From: JALQTD01 sp965657495
GTDB lineage: Bacteria > Bacteroidota > Bacteroidia > Flavobacteriales_D > Sanyastnellaceae
Assembly (NCBI GenBank): GCA_965657495.1
Contig: CBFHPD010000112.1
Coordinates: 1 to 24,202 of the forward strand
DNA: 24,202 nucleotides
Direction: 5' to 3'
This document shows positions 5,864 to 12,935 of this stretch, in pieces. Made by a program: the position numbers and the translations under genes. Every line of letters begins with the position of its first letter. The stretch's first letter is position 1. Below the pieces are notes generated by a model. That model was not told where the DNA came from, did no database searches, and saw only the letters and a list, made by a program, of their open reading frames with translations.

Positions 5864-7621
5864 TCACGGGCAAGACGTCCCAAACAAGGACAGGAAGACG
5901 AGCAAATCGCTCGTCGCGATCAAGCCATCTCCATTCAAATCGCCCACGCACCCGCTTTCGGCAAAGGTGCACGAACCGTCGTCATCCGTGGCCAAGCTGT
6001 CGAAGTTTTCGGCGCCCGGGTAGGTGCAGCCGAGGACCACGCACGAGGTGAATTCGCACGATCCGTCATCGGCCGTGGCGCTGCTGTCGTAGTTGCAGGC
6101 GGCCGGGTAGGTGCATCCGCCCACCGGTTCTGCCGGTTCCTCGTCCCCGTCGCAGATCCCGTTCCCGTTTTCGTCCGGGCAGCTCGTTCCGCTGCAGGCC
6201 ACGTCCGACGTGTGTTGGGCCAAATCCGACCAAACATCCGCTCCCAGCACCACCCACTCCGAGTCCGCCGCGTCGCTCCCCGCGCTCGCCGCCCAGGCCC
6301 CGTCGTTCCCCGCCGCCACCGTCGGCTTGCGCACGAGCGTATGGTCCTTGGTGGCCGCCGCGACCCCCGCCACATCCCAACCCGCTCCGGGGTCGCCATC
6401 CCAAGTCCCCACGAGGTCCACCAACGTATAATCCGCGGGAGTGCCTTCGACCAGTCCAAACCCATCGTCCCCGTTGCTCAAGTTTCCGAACGTCATGTCC
6501 GACTCGGCCAAAATCACCGGATCCGCACTCGGATGGGCCACCACAAACGTGGCCCCTGCCTCGAGCACCGCCCCCGCTGGAAAGTCCACCCACACCTCGA
6601 AAGTGCCCGGAACCGCCGGCTCATTCGTCACATAGGCCAGGCCATAACCGTCCAAAGCGACCGGCTCCGGGGTGGGGTTGAAGATTTCGAGGTACTTGTT
6701 GTTGGAGCTGCCTTCGGCCACCTCGCTGATGAACAACGTGCAATCCACCGTCGGATTCCCGTCGCAATCGAAGCCGGCGGGCGGGTAGGTGCAGCTCCCG
6801 TCATCCGTGTTCGCCTCCGCATTGAAGTTGCACGCAAACGGATCCATGCACCCGGGCACGAGGACCCCCTCGTAAAACCAAGCGTTGTGCACCCAATCCG
6901 GGTGGTCCACAAAGAAGTTGCGGTTGCCCTGCACGGCAGCGATGCGGTCGTTGCGCGTCATTTCGGCGTCATCGACCGGATCGCCCAAGTGCCAGGTGTA
7001 CAAGACATCCGGATCGGCCAGTCCTTCAATGCTCCCCGCCTCCGTGGGGTAGACCGTATAAAAGTAGAAGGCCATGCGGGCCAAATCCCCCTTCAGTGGT
7101 TCCCGTGGCTCCCACAAACTCCCCGACCGCTCCGACCACGCATCCGCATTCCCCGGCACGGCCCCTTGGGTCACGTAATCGCCTCCGGCATCGATGCCGT
7201 ACCACTGCGCCGCCGCATCCGCGACCTCCCCGTACATGCTGTTTCCCCGCGCCGAGTTCGCGCTCCCGTGCGCGGGCTGCAAGTTGAACAAGTCGCTCTT
7301 CATCGGAGAAATCCCGCCAAAAAAGCTCTGTGGGATGACGTGCTCCGTGTTGATCGGATCGAGGTAGGTGACCGATTGGGCCGGCTGGCTGAAGCCCGTG
7401 TAGACGCCGTACACTTGGCCGCTTTGCTCGTCGGTATAGGAAAACATTTGGGTCCGGGCGCCGTTGTAGCCCAAATCATCAAACGCTCCCACATACCAAT
7501 TCGCCCGCAACCAACTCCGCAACTCCCCGAGGTACAGGTTCGCAGGAGCATCCGGCTGAGCCCAGCCGGACATGGGAACGAGCATCGCAGCAATCAAAGG
7601 CAACGGGAAGAACAAGCGCAT
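5864..7621 (-). CDS. Secreted endonuclease I with lamin-tail domain, Cys-rich cassettes and dockerin-like tail
   Basis: The 585-residue protein has a signal peptide (1-21, ending SGWA). Residues about 25-250 are an endonuclease I domain (EndA/NucM family). TEHVIPQSF (H94), SDLFNLQP (about 109-116) and N122/N127 match the metal-dependent active site; the family cuts DNA and sometimes RNA non-specifically. An ACNF...DDGSC cassette (about 260-280) follows. Next is a lamin-tail-like beta domain (about 295-430; FISEVAEGSSNNKYLEIFNP, TFVVAHPSADP, GDDGFGLV). Two more DDGSC cassettes follow (about 505-550). The last 29 residues contain DLNGDGLIATSDLLVFLSLFG flanked by cysteines, one EF-hand/dockerin-like half. 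No standard type IX sorting tail is seen. It probably scavenges extracellular DNA or phosphate. The gene follows the hydrolase gene by 45 bp. Confidence 0.92.
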   Translation of the reverse strand: MRLFFPLPLIAAMLVPMSGWAQPDAPANLYLGELRSWLRANWYVGAFDDLGYNGARTQMFSYTDEQSGQVYGVYTGFSQPAQSVTYLDPINTEHVIPQSFFGGISPMKSDLFNLQPAHGSANSARGNSMYGEVADAAAQWYGIDAGGDYVTQGAVPGNADAWSERSGSLWEPREPLKGDLARMAFYFYTVYPTEAGSIEGLADPDVLYTWHLGDPVDDAEMTRNDRIAAVQGNRNFFVDHPDWVHNAWFYEGVLVPGCMDPFACNFNAEANTDDGSCTYPPAGFDCDGNPTVDCTLFISEVAEGSSNNKYLEIFNPTPEPVALDGYGLAYVTNEPAVPGTFEVWVDFPAGAVLEAGATFVVAHPSADPVILAESDMTFGNLSNGDDGFGLVEGTPADYTLVDLVGTWDGDPGAGWDVAGVAAATKDHTLVRKPTVAAGNDGAWAASAGSDAADSEWVVLGADVWSDLAQHTSDVACSGTSCPDENGNGICDGDEEPAEPVGGCTYPAACNYDSSATADDGSCEFTSCVVLGCTYPGAENFDSLATDDDGSCTFAESGCVGDLNGDGLIATSDLLVFLSLFGTSCP

Positions 7622-7666
7622 GGCCGAGGAATTTTCTATAAATCTACGATAAGAACAAGCGAGACC

Positions 7667-9205
7667 TCAGTCCTTCCGGACAAAGCGCAATTCGCTGAAG
7701 TCAAAATCCGGGTTTTCCACCACCACATTCAGCTCGCTCACCTGCCCGTCCGCCCCCACCACAAACGTCGCGGTGCCTTCGGGCAACATCATTTCCGTGG
7801 TCCAATCCAAGCGGAACGTGTCGTAGTGGTAGTGCGTGAGCGTTCCTTTGAACAGCGGGGTGTGCGTGAAGTCAATGCGCAGTCCTTCACCGGTCCACAC
7901 CACTTCCACATCCCCATACATCCGGTCGGTGTAGGTGCCGGCGTAATCGGCGTGGTCCCGCGACGAAGGCGCATCGGCAACCTGCGGCGGCAGCGGGGAA
8001 GTGGGGTTCGCTTCCTCCCCCTGCTGGTAAGCGAGGAGCAACGGAACCAGTTCCGTGGGCGCGTCCGAACCGAGCAGCCGCGTGACGGCGTCGAAGCCCC
8101 AAGCCCACGGCAAGCTGTTGTTGTTGTTCGTGAGCAGGATGATGCCGAGTTCGGCCTCAGGCACCAGCACTTGGCGCGAAATCATGCCGTCGTACCCGCC
8201 GCTGTGCGCCACGATTTGGTACCCTTCCAAATCGTACAACTCCCAGCCCAGCCCGTAACCGCGGAAGTGCACGCTGGGCATGTTCGCATTCCACCACGGC
8301 GAAACCGGTTGCGGCGTGTGCATCGTCCACATCTCGCGGGTGCGCTGGGCCGACCACAGCCGCTCGGTAGTGCCGGCGATCCGGCCACTGTCGAGCTGCA
8401 CTTGCATCCAGCGGGCCATGTCCGTGGGCGAGGAAATCAGCGAACCGGCCGGCCCCACGTTGTCCCAGTTGACCCAGTCGATGGGGGCGTTGCGGTCGCC
8501 TTGCCAGTTGTGCGGGGCGGCGACGTTCTCGGTTTGGCCCAAATCCCGTGTCGACAACACCGACCGCTGCATCCCTAAGGGCTCCAGCAGCTCCCGCTTC
8601 ACCCGCTCGGCCCAATCCTCCCCAGTCACCGCCTCGATGACCGAACCCGCGGCCATGTACATCAAATTCGAGTACCCAAATTCCGTCCGAAAACCCGAAG
8701 TGGGCACCAAATGCCGCATCGCCCGCAACACGTCCTCCCGCGAATGATCGGTGCCATACCACAGCAAATCGCCACTGAACGTGGCCAACCCACTCCGGTG
8801 GCAGAGCAGATCGCGCACGCGCATCGCCTCGCTCACAAACGGGTCGTAGAGCGTGAACCAAGGCAAGTACTTCCGCACCGGGTCGTCCCAATCCACGCGC
8901 CCCTCGTCCACCAATTGCGCCAAAGCAGCCGCCGTGAACGCCTTGGTATTCGACGCCACCGCGAACAGCGTGTGCTCATCAGCGGGCGTCCCTTGCGCGG
9001 CGTCCGCGAGGCCGTAGGATTTCGCGAACACGACCTCGCCCTCGTGCACAACAGCCACGCCGAGGGCGGGGATGTGGTAATCGGCGATGCTCTGCGCGAA
9101 GGCGGCATCGAGTGATTTCAGCGCCTTGTTGACGGTTTTCGAAGGAACTTGCGCGAGCAGCGGCAAACTGATGAGCGTGAACAAACAGGATAAAAATGGG
9201 CGCAT
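7667..9205 (-). CDS. Secreted serine hydrolase, beta-lactamase/class C PBP family
   Basis: The 512-residue protein starts at the ATG at 9205, which gives a clean signal peptide (1-18, ending PLLAQ). An upstream in-frame extension would run through the divergent gene and is not used. The catalytic motifs of the beta-lactamase PF00144 family are present: S85-N-T-K88 (SxxK), Y178-S-N180 (YxN) and HSGGYDGM (HxG-like). Residues about 410-512 form a C-terminal beta domain of the DUF3471 type (YAGTYTDRMYGDVEVVW). These enzymes cut D-amino peptides or esters; the real substrate cannot be told from sequence, and true beta-lactam resistance is unlikely. It is exported to the periplasm or outside. It shares a 54-bp divergent promoter region with the Smr gene. 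Confidence 0.92.
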   Translation of the reverse strand: MRPFLSCLFTLISLPLLAQVPSKTVNKALKSLDAAFAQSIADYHIPALGVAVVHEGEVVFAKSYGLADAAQGTPADEHTLFAVASNTKAFTAAALAQLVDEGRVDWDDPVRKYLPWFTLYDPFVSEAMRVRDLLCHRSGLATFSGDLLWYGTDHSREDVLRAMRHLVPTSGFRTEFGYSNLMYMAAGSVIEAVTGEDWAERVKRELLEPLGMQRSVLSTRDLGQTENVAAPHNWQGDRNAPIDWVNWDNVGPAGSLISSPTDMARWMQVQLDSGRIAGTTERLWSAQRTREMWTMHTPQPVSPWWNANMPSVHFRGYGLGWELYDLEGYQIVAHSGGYDGMISRQVLVPEAELGIILLTNNNNSLPWAWGFDAVTRLLGSDAPTELVPLLLAYQQGEEANPTSPLPPQVADAPSSRDHADYAGTYTDRMYGDVEVVWTGEGLRIDFTHTPLFKGTLTHYHYDTFRLDWTTEMMLPEGTATFVVGADGQVSELNVVVENPDFDFSELRFVRKD

Positions 9206-9222
9206 CGTGGACCTGGTTTTGG

Positions 9223-9255
9223 TTTGTGGTAGCAAAAGTAACGCTTGTATCTTGC
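9223..9255 (+). promoter_or_regulatory. Promoter for the Smr-domain gene, apparently leaderless
   Basis: TTTG (9223-9226), 21 bp, then TATCTTGC (9248-9255) fits the Bacteroidota -33/-7 pattern. Four bases separate the -7 box from the ATG at 9260, so the transcript should start at or beside the start codon. It is interleaved with the opposing hydrolase promoter. Confidence 0.6.
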
Positions 9256-9265
9256 GGACATGAAA
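9233..9265 (-). promoter_or_regulatory. Promoter for the serine hydrolase gene
   Basis: On the minus strand TACTTTTG (9233-9240) matches TAnnTTTG fully, with TTTC (9262-9265) 21 bp upstream as a near -33 element. The -7 box ends 27 bases before the ATG at 9205. The element overlaps the Smr promoter and the Smr start codon, so the two genes may compete for polymerase. Confidence 0.6.
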
Positions 9266-9868
9266 CCCGATGCCATCCGTGTGGGCCAACGGGTGCGCTT
9301 CCTGGACGAGGTCGGGGAAGGCACCGTGACGGCCATCCTCTCTGCGACCGAAGCCATGGTCGAAGACGAGACGGGGTTTGAGGTGCCCCATCCCATTTCC
9401 GGATTGGTGCCCCTCGTGGACCGGGATGAGGCCCAATCCTACAAGCGGCACCTCCCTTCGGTTTCAGCGATTTTGCAGCAAGAGGTGGATCCGCGCCGCC
9501 AGCGGGCGATGGAGAAATCGTTCAAAGCGCGCTACCAGGAGGCGGCGAACACGTGGGGGGGCAAGGGCTCGGTGGAAGTGGACTTGCACGCCCATGAGCT
9601 CGTGGATTCGCAAGCCGGCCTCGATGCAGCGACCATCTTGGAGTTGCAATTGGCGCACTTCGAGCGGATGCTGCGGGTGGCCATTGAACAGCGCACGCCC
9701 CGCATCGTCTTCATTCACGGGGTGGGCCAAGGGGTGTTGAAGCACGAAATTTGGCAGACTGTGGACCGTTATTATCCCGAGTGCTCGTGCCGGTATGCCG
9801 ATCCCCGCCGCTTCGGTTCGGGGGCTACAGAGATCAACATCTCGTCCGGCCGCGCGGGTCAGCGGTGA
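9260..9868 (+). CDS. DUF2027-type Smr (MutS2 C-terminal-like) protein
   Basis: The 202-residue protein has an N-terminal small barrel (about 1-55; VGQRVRFLDEVGEGTVTAI, VEDETGFEVPHP) as in Bacteroidota DUF2027 proteins. A helical linker (about 60-110) follows, then an Smr domain (about 112-195) with VDLHAHEL (LDxH motif) and FIHGVGQGVL (HGxG motif). Smr domains bind or nick branched DNA or RNA; the role here, in repair or in handling mRNA and stalled ribosomes, is not known. From memory, many DUF2027 proteins are longer, so this looks like a compact version without the middle domain. The ATG at 9260 is preferred to a TTG five codons upstream because it directly follows the promoter box. Its last 10 bp overlap the end of the opposing gene. 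Confidence 0.88.
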   Translation: MKPDAIRVGQRVRFLDEVGEGTVTAILSATEAMVEDETGFEVPHPISGLVPLVDRDEAQSYKRHLPSVSAILQQEVDPRRQRAMEKSFKARYQEAANTWGGKGSVEVDLHAHELVDSQAGLDAATILELQLAHFERMLRVAIEQRTPRIVFIHGVGQGVLKHEIWQTVDRYYPECSCRYADPRRFGSGATEINISSGRAGQR

Positions 9869-10551
9869 TCCGCACCGGGCCGCTCCTTTTGCTCCCGCAC
9901 CACATCCATGAGGGTGCGAGCGGGGTCGAACACCAACACATCCCTCAGGTCGATCACTTCTAGGGAGGGCCCACATTCCTCCATGGACCAGTGTCCGCCA
10001 CTGCCCGATGCATAGGCCACAGGCAGGGCGCGTCCCGGCAAGGGCGCCAAAGAAGGCCACCCCGCATGGGCAACGGCATGCCATTCGGCGATCATGGCGG
10101 CGCTCGCGTCCGGGACATCGCGCTCACTCACCACGCTCAACGTGTCGCCACGGCGTCCAAAGGCACGGAACCGGATGCCCCCGTGCACCCCTTCTTCCCG
10201 GGTCGCTTCCCACGGTGCGCCGACGGGCTTGACCTGCACGTGCTGCGTGAGTCCCCGGTGGGTGGCCAAATCGATCTGCTGCACCGCTTCTTCGGACCCG
10301 ATGTGGAGGACCCATGCCTCCGCGGCGGTGTCCGGTTGCCATGCCCAACCCGCGGCATTCCAGCGCAAGGCCCCCACCAACGTGGTGGGGTGGGCGGGAG
10401 AGCGGTGCCGCACGAAGCATCCGTGGTCCGTGACCAGGGAGTCCAAAGGAAGGGGCAGCCAAAACAACGAGTCCAACGCAGACAGGGGGCTTTGTCCCCA
10501 GAGCGAAGGGCTGATGCACAAACCGATGAGAAATGGCAGGGCGCGATTCAT
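9859..10551 (-). CDS. Secreted protein of unknown function
   Basis: The 230-residue protein starts at the ATG at 10551, which gives a signal peptide (about 1-19, ALPFLIGLCISPSLWG). I recognise no family. The body looks beta-rich, with motifs such as HGGIRFRAFGRRGDTLSVV and an aromatic/glycine stretch YASGSGGHWSMEECGP. Only one cysteine remains in the mature part, in that stretch. It ends in a charged tail (VVREQKERPGADHR). Its start lies 17 bp after the stop of the next secreted gene, suggesting cotranscription with it and with the ferredoxin gene, although a promoter-like box also fills that gap. Its 3' end overlaps the Smr gene by 10 bp, tail to tail. Confidence 0.75.
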   Translation of the reverse strand: MNRALPFLIGLCISPSLWGQSPLSALDSLFWLPLPLDSLVTDHGCFVRHRSPAHPTTLVGALRWNAAGWAWQPDTAAEAWVLHIGSEEAVQQIDLATHRGLTQHVQVKPVGAPWEATREEGVHGGIRFRAFGRRGDTLSVVSERDVPDASAAMIAEWHAVAHAGWPSLAPLPGRALPVAYASGSGGHWSMEECGPSLEVIDLRDVLVFDPARTLMDVVREQKERPGADHR

Positions 10552-10555
10552 GCCG

Positions 10556-10563
10556 CGAAGATA
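10556..10563 (-). promoter_or_regulatory. -7-like box four bases before the start at 10551
   Basis: On the minus strand TATCTTCG is followed by CGGC and ATG, the same layout as at 12924. No -33 element is visible in the GC-rich coding DNA upstream. It may be a weak internal promoter within the ferredoxin-led transcription unit. Confidence 0.4.
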
Positions 10564-10568
10564 GGGGG

Positions 10569-11453
10569 TCAGCCGCGGCGCCGCCGCCGGCTGTTCGGCG
10601 GAGCGTTGTAAGGGGCCTTGATGTTGGGGTCGGCAACGGGCACATCGGGCTCGTAGAACCAGCGGCCTTTGCTCCAAACCAAAGCGTCATAACTCATGTC
10701 GGGACCGTAGTAAGCGCGGACGCCTTTTAAATGCGGTTCGAACGGGCTGAGGTGATCCATGACGATGCGCTTGGCATCGGGTTCGTGGCGGAGGGCCACG
10801 ACTGCGTCGTCGGCATAGGTCAGGATGAACCGGCCGGTGGTGCCTTGGGGGCCGACGATGGTGCGGTCGCCGAATCGGATGCGGCCGCGCCTCAGCTGGA
10901 TGGGTTCGATGATTTTTTGGGTCACCAACGCATCGGCGCCGTCCCACCCGAGCAGCGTATAATACGTCTTCTTGCGGTGGCGGGTGAGCACCACGTCGTA
11001 GTAGATGGCTCCGGGCCAGTCATCCGGCTGGACACGCGATTGGGTCGTCCACGGCTTGGCGCGGCGGGATTGCTCGAGCGGCGTGATTTCGATGCTGCCG
11101 CGGCCGTCGGCTGCGGCCACGAACCCCCCGTACCGCTGCGTCCGGTCGGACAGTTCAACGTTCCAACTGATGACCCGCACCCATTCGTCTCCGCGGCCGG
11201 CTGTCGGCAAAGCCAAGCGGCCTTCGAGGGTGGCGATGGCCGGGTGCTGGGCCAACCCCGCTTCAAGTGCTTGGTTCCACCAAGTCAACAAAGAGTCGTG
11301 GGCGCGCAACCGGCCTTCATCGGTGCTCGCTTCGGCGAGTTGTTCGTGTCCGGAGCGGAGGAGGGCCGCCCATGCTTCGGCAGAGAGGTTTTGGCCCGCA
11401 AGCGCGCAAGGCGCCCACAGGAGCAGGGAAAGGAGTCGGAACTTCACGCTCAT
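10569..11453 (-). CDS. Conserved secreted Bacteroidota protein of unknown function
   Basis: The 294-residue protein has a signal peptide (about 1-19, ending ALAGQ). Its middle and C-terminal parts contain words I recall from a widespread but uncharacterised Bacteroidota family: YYTLLGWDGADALVTQKIIE, RFILTYADDAVVALRHE, MDHLSPFEPHLKG and YYGPDMSYDALVWSKGRW. The last residues are very basic (SRRRRRG). There are no catalytic motifs I can name, and the beta-rich pattern suggests a binding or structural role in the periplasm or envelope. It starts 33 bp after the ferredoxin stop codon and ends 17 bp before the next secreted gene, so the three are probably one unit. The family recall is from memory. 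Confidence 0.82.
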   Translation of the reverse strand: MSVKFRLLSLLLWAPCALAGQNLSAEAWAALLRSGHEQLAEASTDEGRLRAHDSLLTWWNQALEAGLAQHPAIATLEGRLALPTAGRGDEWVRVISWNVELSDRTQRYGGFVAAADGRGSIEITPLEQSRRAKPWTTQSRVQPDDWPGAIYYDVVLTRHRKKTYYTLLGWDGADALVTQKIIEPIQLRRGRIRFGDRTIVGPQGTTGRFILTYADDAVVALRHEPDAKRIVMDHLSPFEPHLKGVRAYYGPDMSYDALVWSKGRWFYEPDVPVADPNIKAPYNAPPNSRRRRRG

Positions 11454-11486
11454 TCAACGTCGCTTCGACGCAATTCGTACCCAGAA

Positions 11487-11834
11487 TTACAAGTGCATGA
11501 AGGCCTTCTTCGCGAGCAAGGTCTCCTCCGTTTCCCGGTGGTCCGGGTCATCGACGCAACAGTCCACGGGACAAACCGCCGCGCACTGGGGCTCATCGTG
11601 GAAGCCCACGCATTCCGTGCACTTGTCCGGCGCGATGTAATACACATCCATGTTGATCGGTGCCTGCTCGGCATCCGCTTCCACGGTCCCTGCAGTGGGG
11701 TGGTCCCCGGTGCCGCGGAAGCCGGTTCCGTCGGCGAATTTCCATTCCGCACCGCCCTCGTAGATGGCGTTGTTGGGGCATTCAGGTTCGCATGCCCCGC
11801 AGTTGATGCATTCGTCGGTGATGATGATGGCCAT
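11487..11834 (-). CDS. Dicluster 4Fe-4S ferredoxin
   Basis: The start at 11834 (MAIIITDECINC) gives a 115-residue cytosolic protein; a longer in-frame extension to 11912 would overlap the divergent gene and adds nothing conserved. Cluster motif 1 is CINCGACEPECP (CxxCxxCxxxCP). Cluster motif 2 is CTECVGFHDEPQCAAVCP, with eight residues between the second and third cysteines, as in the Allochromatium-type/YfhL-like ferredoxins. About 45 residues separate the two motifs, more than in clostridial ferredoxins. It carries low-potential electrons; the partner is unknown. The divergent neighbour is an acyl-CoA reductase. From memory the two genes are often adjacent in Flavobacteriia, which suggests a functional link, but LuxC-type enzymes use NADPH in known cases. 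Confidence 0.93.
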   Translation of the reverse strand: MAIIITDECINCGACEPECPNNAIYEGGAEWKFADGTGFRGTGDHPTAGTVEADAEQAPINMDVYYIAPDKCTECVGFHDEPQCAAVCPVDCCVDDPDHRETEETLLAKKAFMHL

Positions 11835-11851
11835 GTCCGTCTGAGTGGGTG

Positions 11852-11859
11852 TAAGTTTG
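11852..11859 (+). promoter_or_regulatory. -7 box for the acyl-CoA reductase gene
   Basis: TAAGTTTG matches the Bacteroidota -7 consensus TAnnTTTG completely. It ends 17 bases before the ATG at 11877. No good -33 TTTG is visible at the usual distance. Confidence 0.5.
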
Positions 11860-11862
11860 CCG

Positions 11863-11870
11863 CGAAGATA
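11863..11870 (-). promoter_or_regulatory. -7 box for the ferredoxin gene
   Basis: On the minus strand TATCTTCG lies 28 bases before the ferredoxin ATG at 11834, with TTTG 23 bp upstream inside the reductase coding start. The two divergent boxes sit within 20 bp of each other in a 42-bp gap. Confidence 0.45.
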
Positions 11871-11876
11871 CGACGC

Positions 11877-12920
11877 ATGATTTCGAACACCCTCAAACAA
11901 GGATTGGTTCATTTGGGCGCTTGGTTGCGCGGGGAAATGCCGGGTGAAGGCGCCGATGATGCCGACCTGCTCCGCTTAGCGGAGGCCCGGAACGGATGGT
12001 TCACAACCGACAATGTGCAAGCGGCGATGCGGGCGCACGGGGAAGCGTTGCGTCCGGAAGTGTTGGAGCGCTGGGAGGGGCGGATGCCTGTGGGCACGCC
12101 GGTCGCAGAGGCGCGGAAGGTGGGGTTGGTGCTCGCGGGCAACTTGCCGATGGTGGGGTGGAACGATGTACTGTGCGTCCTTGTTTCCGGTCACATGGGG
12201 CAGGCCAAATGCGCTTCCGACGATGCCGTGCTCATCCCCGCCGCTCTGCAAGCCCTGCACCGTTGGGCCCCCGAAGGGGCTGCGCGCATCGCCATCACAG
12301 ATGCCCGCATGAACGATGTGGATGCGCTCATCGCCACCGGGTCCGGCAACACCGCACGCCACTTCGACCATTACTTCCAGCACGTCCCGCGCATCATCCG
12401 GGGCAACCGCACCAGCGTGGCGGTGTTGGACGGGGAGGAGACCGAGGACGACTTGAAGGCTTTGGGGGAGGATGTGTTCGCCCACTACGGGCTCGGGTGC
12501 CGCAGCACGACCAAGCTGTTCTTGCCGGAGGGGTTTGATTTGGATCGGTTGTTTGGTGCTTGGATGGAGTGGGGGGATTTGGCCTTGAACAACAAATACG
12601 CGAACAACTACGATTACCACAAGGCGCTGTGGCTGCTGAACCGCGAGGATTTGATTGAGAATGGTTTCTTGCTCGTGAAGGAAGATGCGGGGTGGACGAG
12701 TCCAGTGGGCACGCTGTTCGTGTCGCATTATGGGGACGAGTCGGAGGCGTGGGAGGCGGTGAACGGAAACGCGGACGGGCTGCAGTGTGGGGGGGTTCGG
12801 AAGGGGCGGGACGTGACGGCTGCCGTGCCGGTGTTGGCGTTTGGCACGGCCCAATGCCCCATGCCGTGGGATTATGCCGATGGAAAGGACACGTTGGCGT
12901 TTCTTGTTGGTTTGAGTTAA
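11877..12920 (+). CDS. LuxC-type acyl-CoA reductase
   Basis: The 347-residue cytosolic protein belongs to the LuxC-like acyl-CoA reductase family, an aldehyde-dehydrogenase-fold branch that reduces an acyl thioester to an aldehyde with NADPH. Visible features are VLAGNLPMVGWNDVL (about 85-99), the nucleotide-binding ATGSGNTARHF (153-163), and YGLGCRSTTKLFLP, where C208 is the likely catalytic nucleophile. The helical C-terminal part has NNKYANNYDYHKALWLL. No luciferase or LuxD/LuxE genes are nearby, so this is a stand-alone Bacteroidota version whose substrate is unknown. The start at 11877 (MISNTLKQG) follows a TAAGTTTG box and clears the divergent ferredoxin gene; upstream in-frame sequence is antisense to other genes. 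The lipoprotein gene follows after 15 bp. Confidence 0.88.
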   Translation: MISNTLKQGLVHLGAWLRGEMPGEGADDADLLRLAEARNGWFTTDNVQAAMRAHGEALRPEVLERWEGRMPVGTPVAEARKVGLVLAGNLPMVGWNDVLCVLVSGHMGQAKCASDDAVLIPAALQALHRWAPEGAARIAITDARMNDVDALIATGSGNTARHFDHYFQHVPRIIRGNRTSVAVLDGEETEDDLKALGEDVFAHYGLGCRSTTKLFLPEGFDLDRLFGAWMEWGDLALNNKYANNYDYHKALWLLNREDLIENGFLLVKEDAGWTSPVGTLFVSHYGDESEAWEAVNGNADGLQCGGVRKGRDVTAAVPVLAFGTAQCPMPWDYADGKDTLAFLVGLS

Positions 12921-12923
12921 GCG

Positions 12924-12931
12924 TATCTTCG
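12924..12931 (+). promoter_or_regulatory. -7-like box four bases before the start at 12936
   Basis: TATCTTCG is followed by TGCC and the ATG. TTTC at 12900-12903, 20 bp upstream, could act as the -33 element. It fills the 15-bp gap after the reductase gene, so the lipoprotein gene may have its own leaderless promoter. Confidence 0.5.
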
Positions 12932-12935
12932 TGCC

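Noticed and set aside
6212..8578. Plus-strand open frame of 788 codons
   Set aside because: It is antisense to the endonuclease and serine hydrolase genes, whose motifs are clear. Its translation is rich in Arg, His and Pro without domains, typical of a shadow frame in GC-rich DNA.
9206..9451. Longer N-terminus for the serine hydrolase
   Set aside because: It would run through the Smr gene and both promoters, and would bury the signal peptide that starts at 9205.
9863..9877. Hairpin CGGTG-ATCCG-CACCG at the end of the Smr gene
   Set aside because: The stem is only five base pairs and the T run (9887-9890) is short and nine bases away, so I do not call it a terminator.
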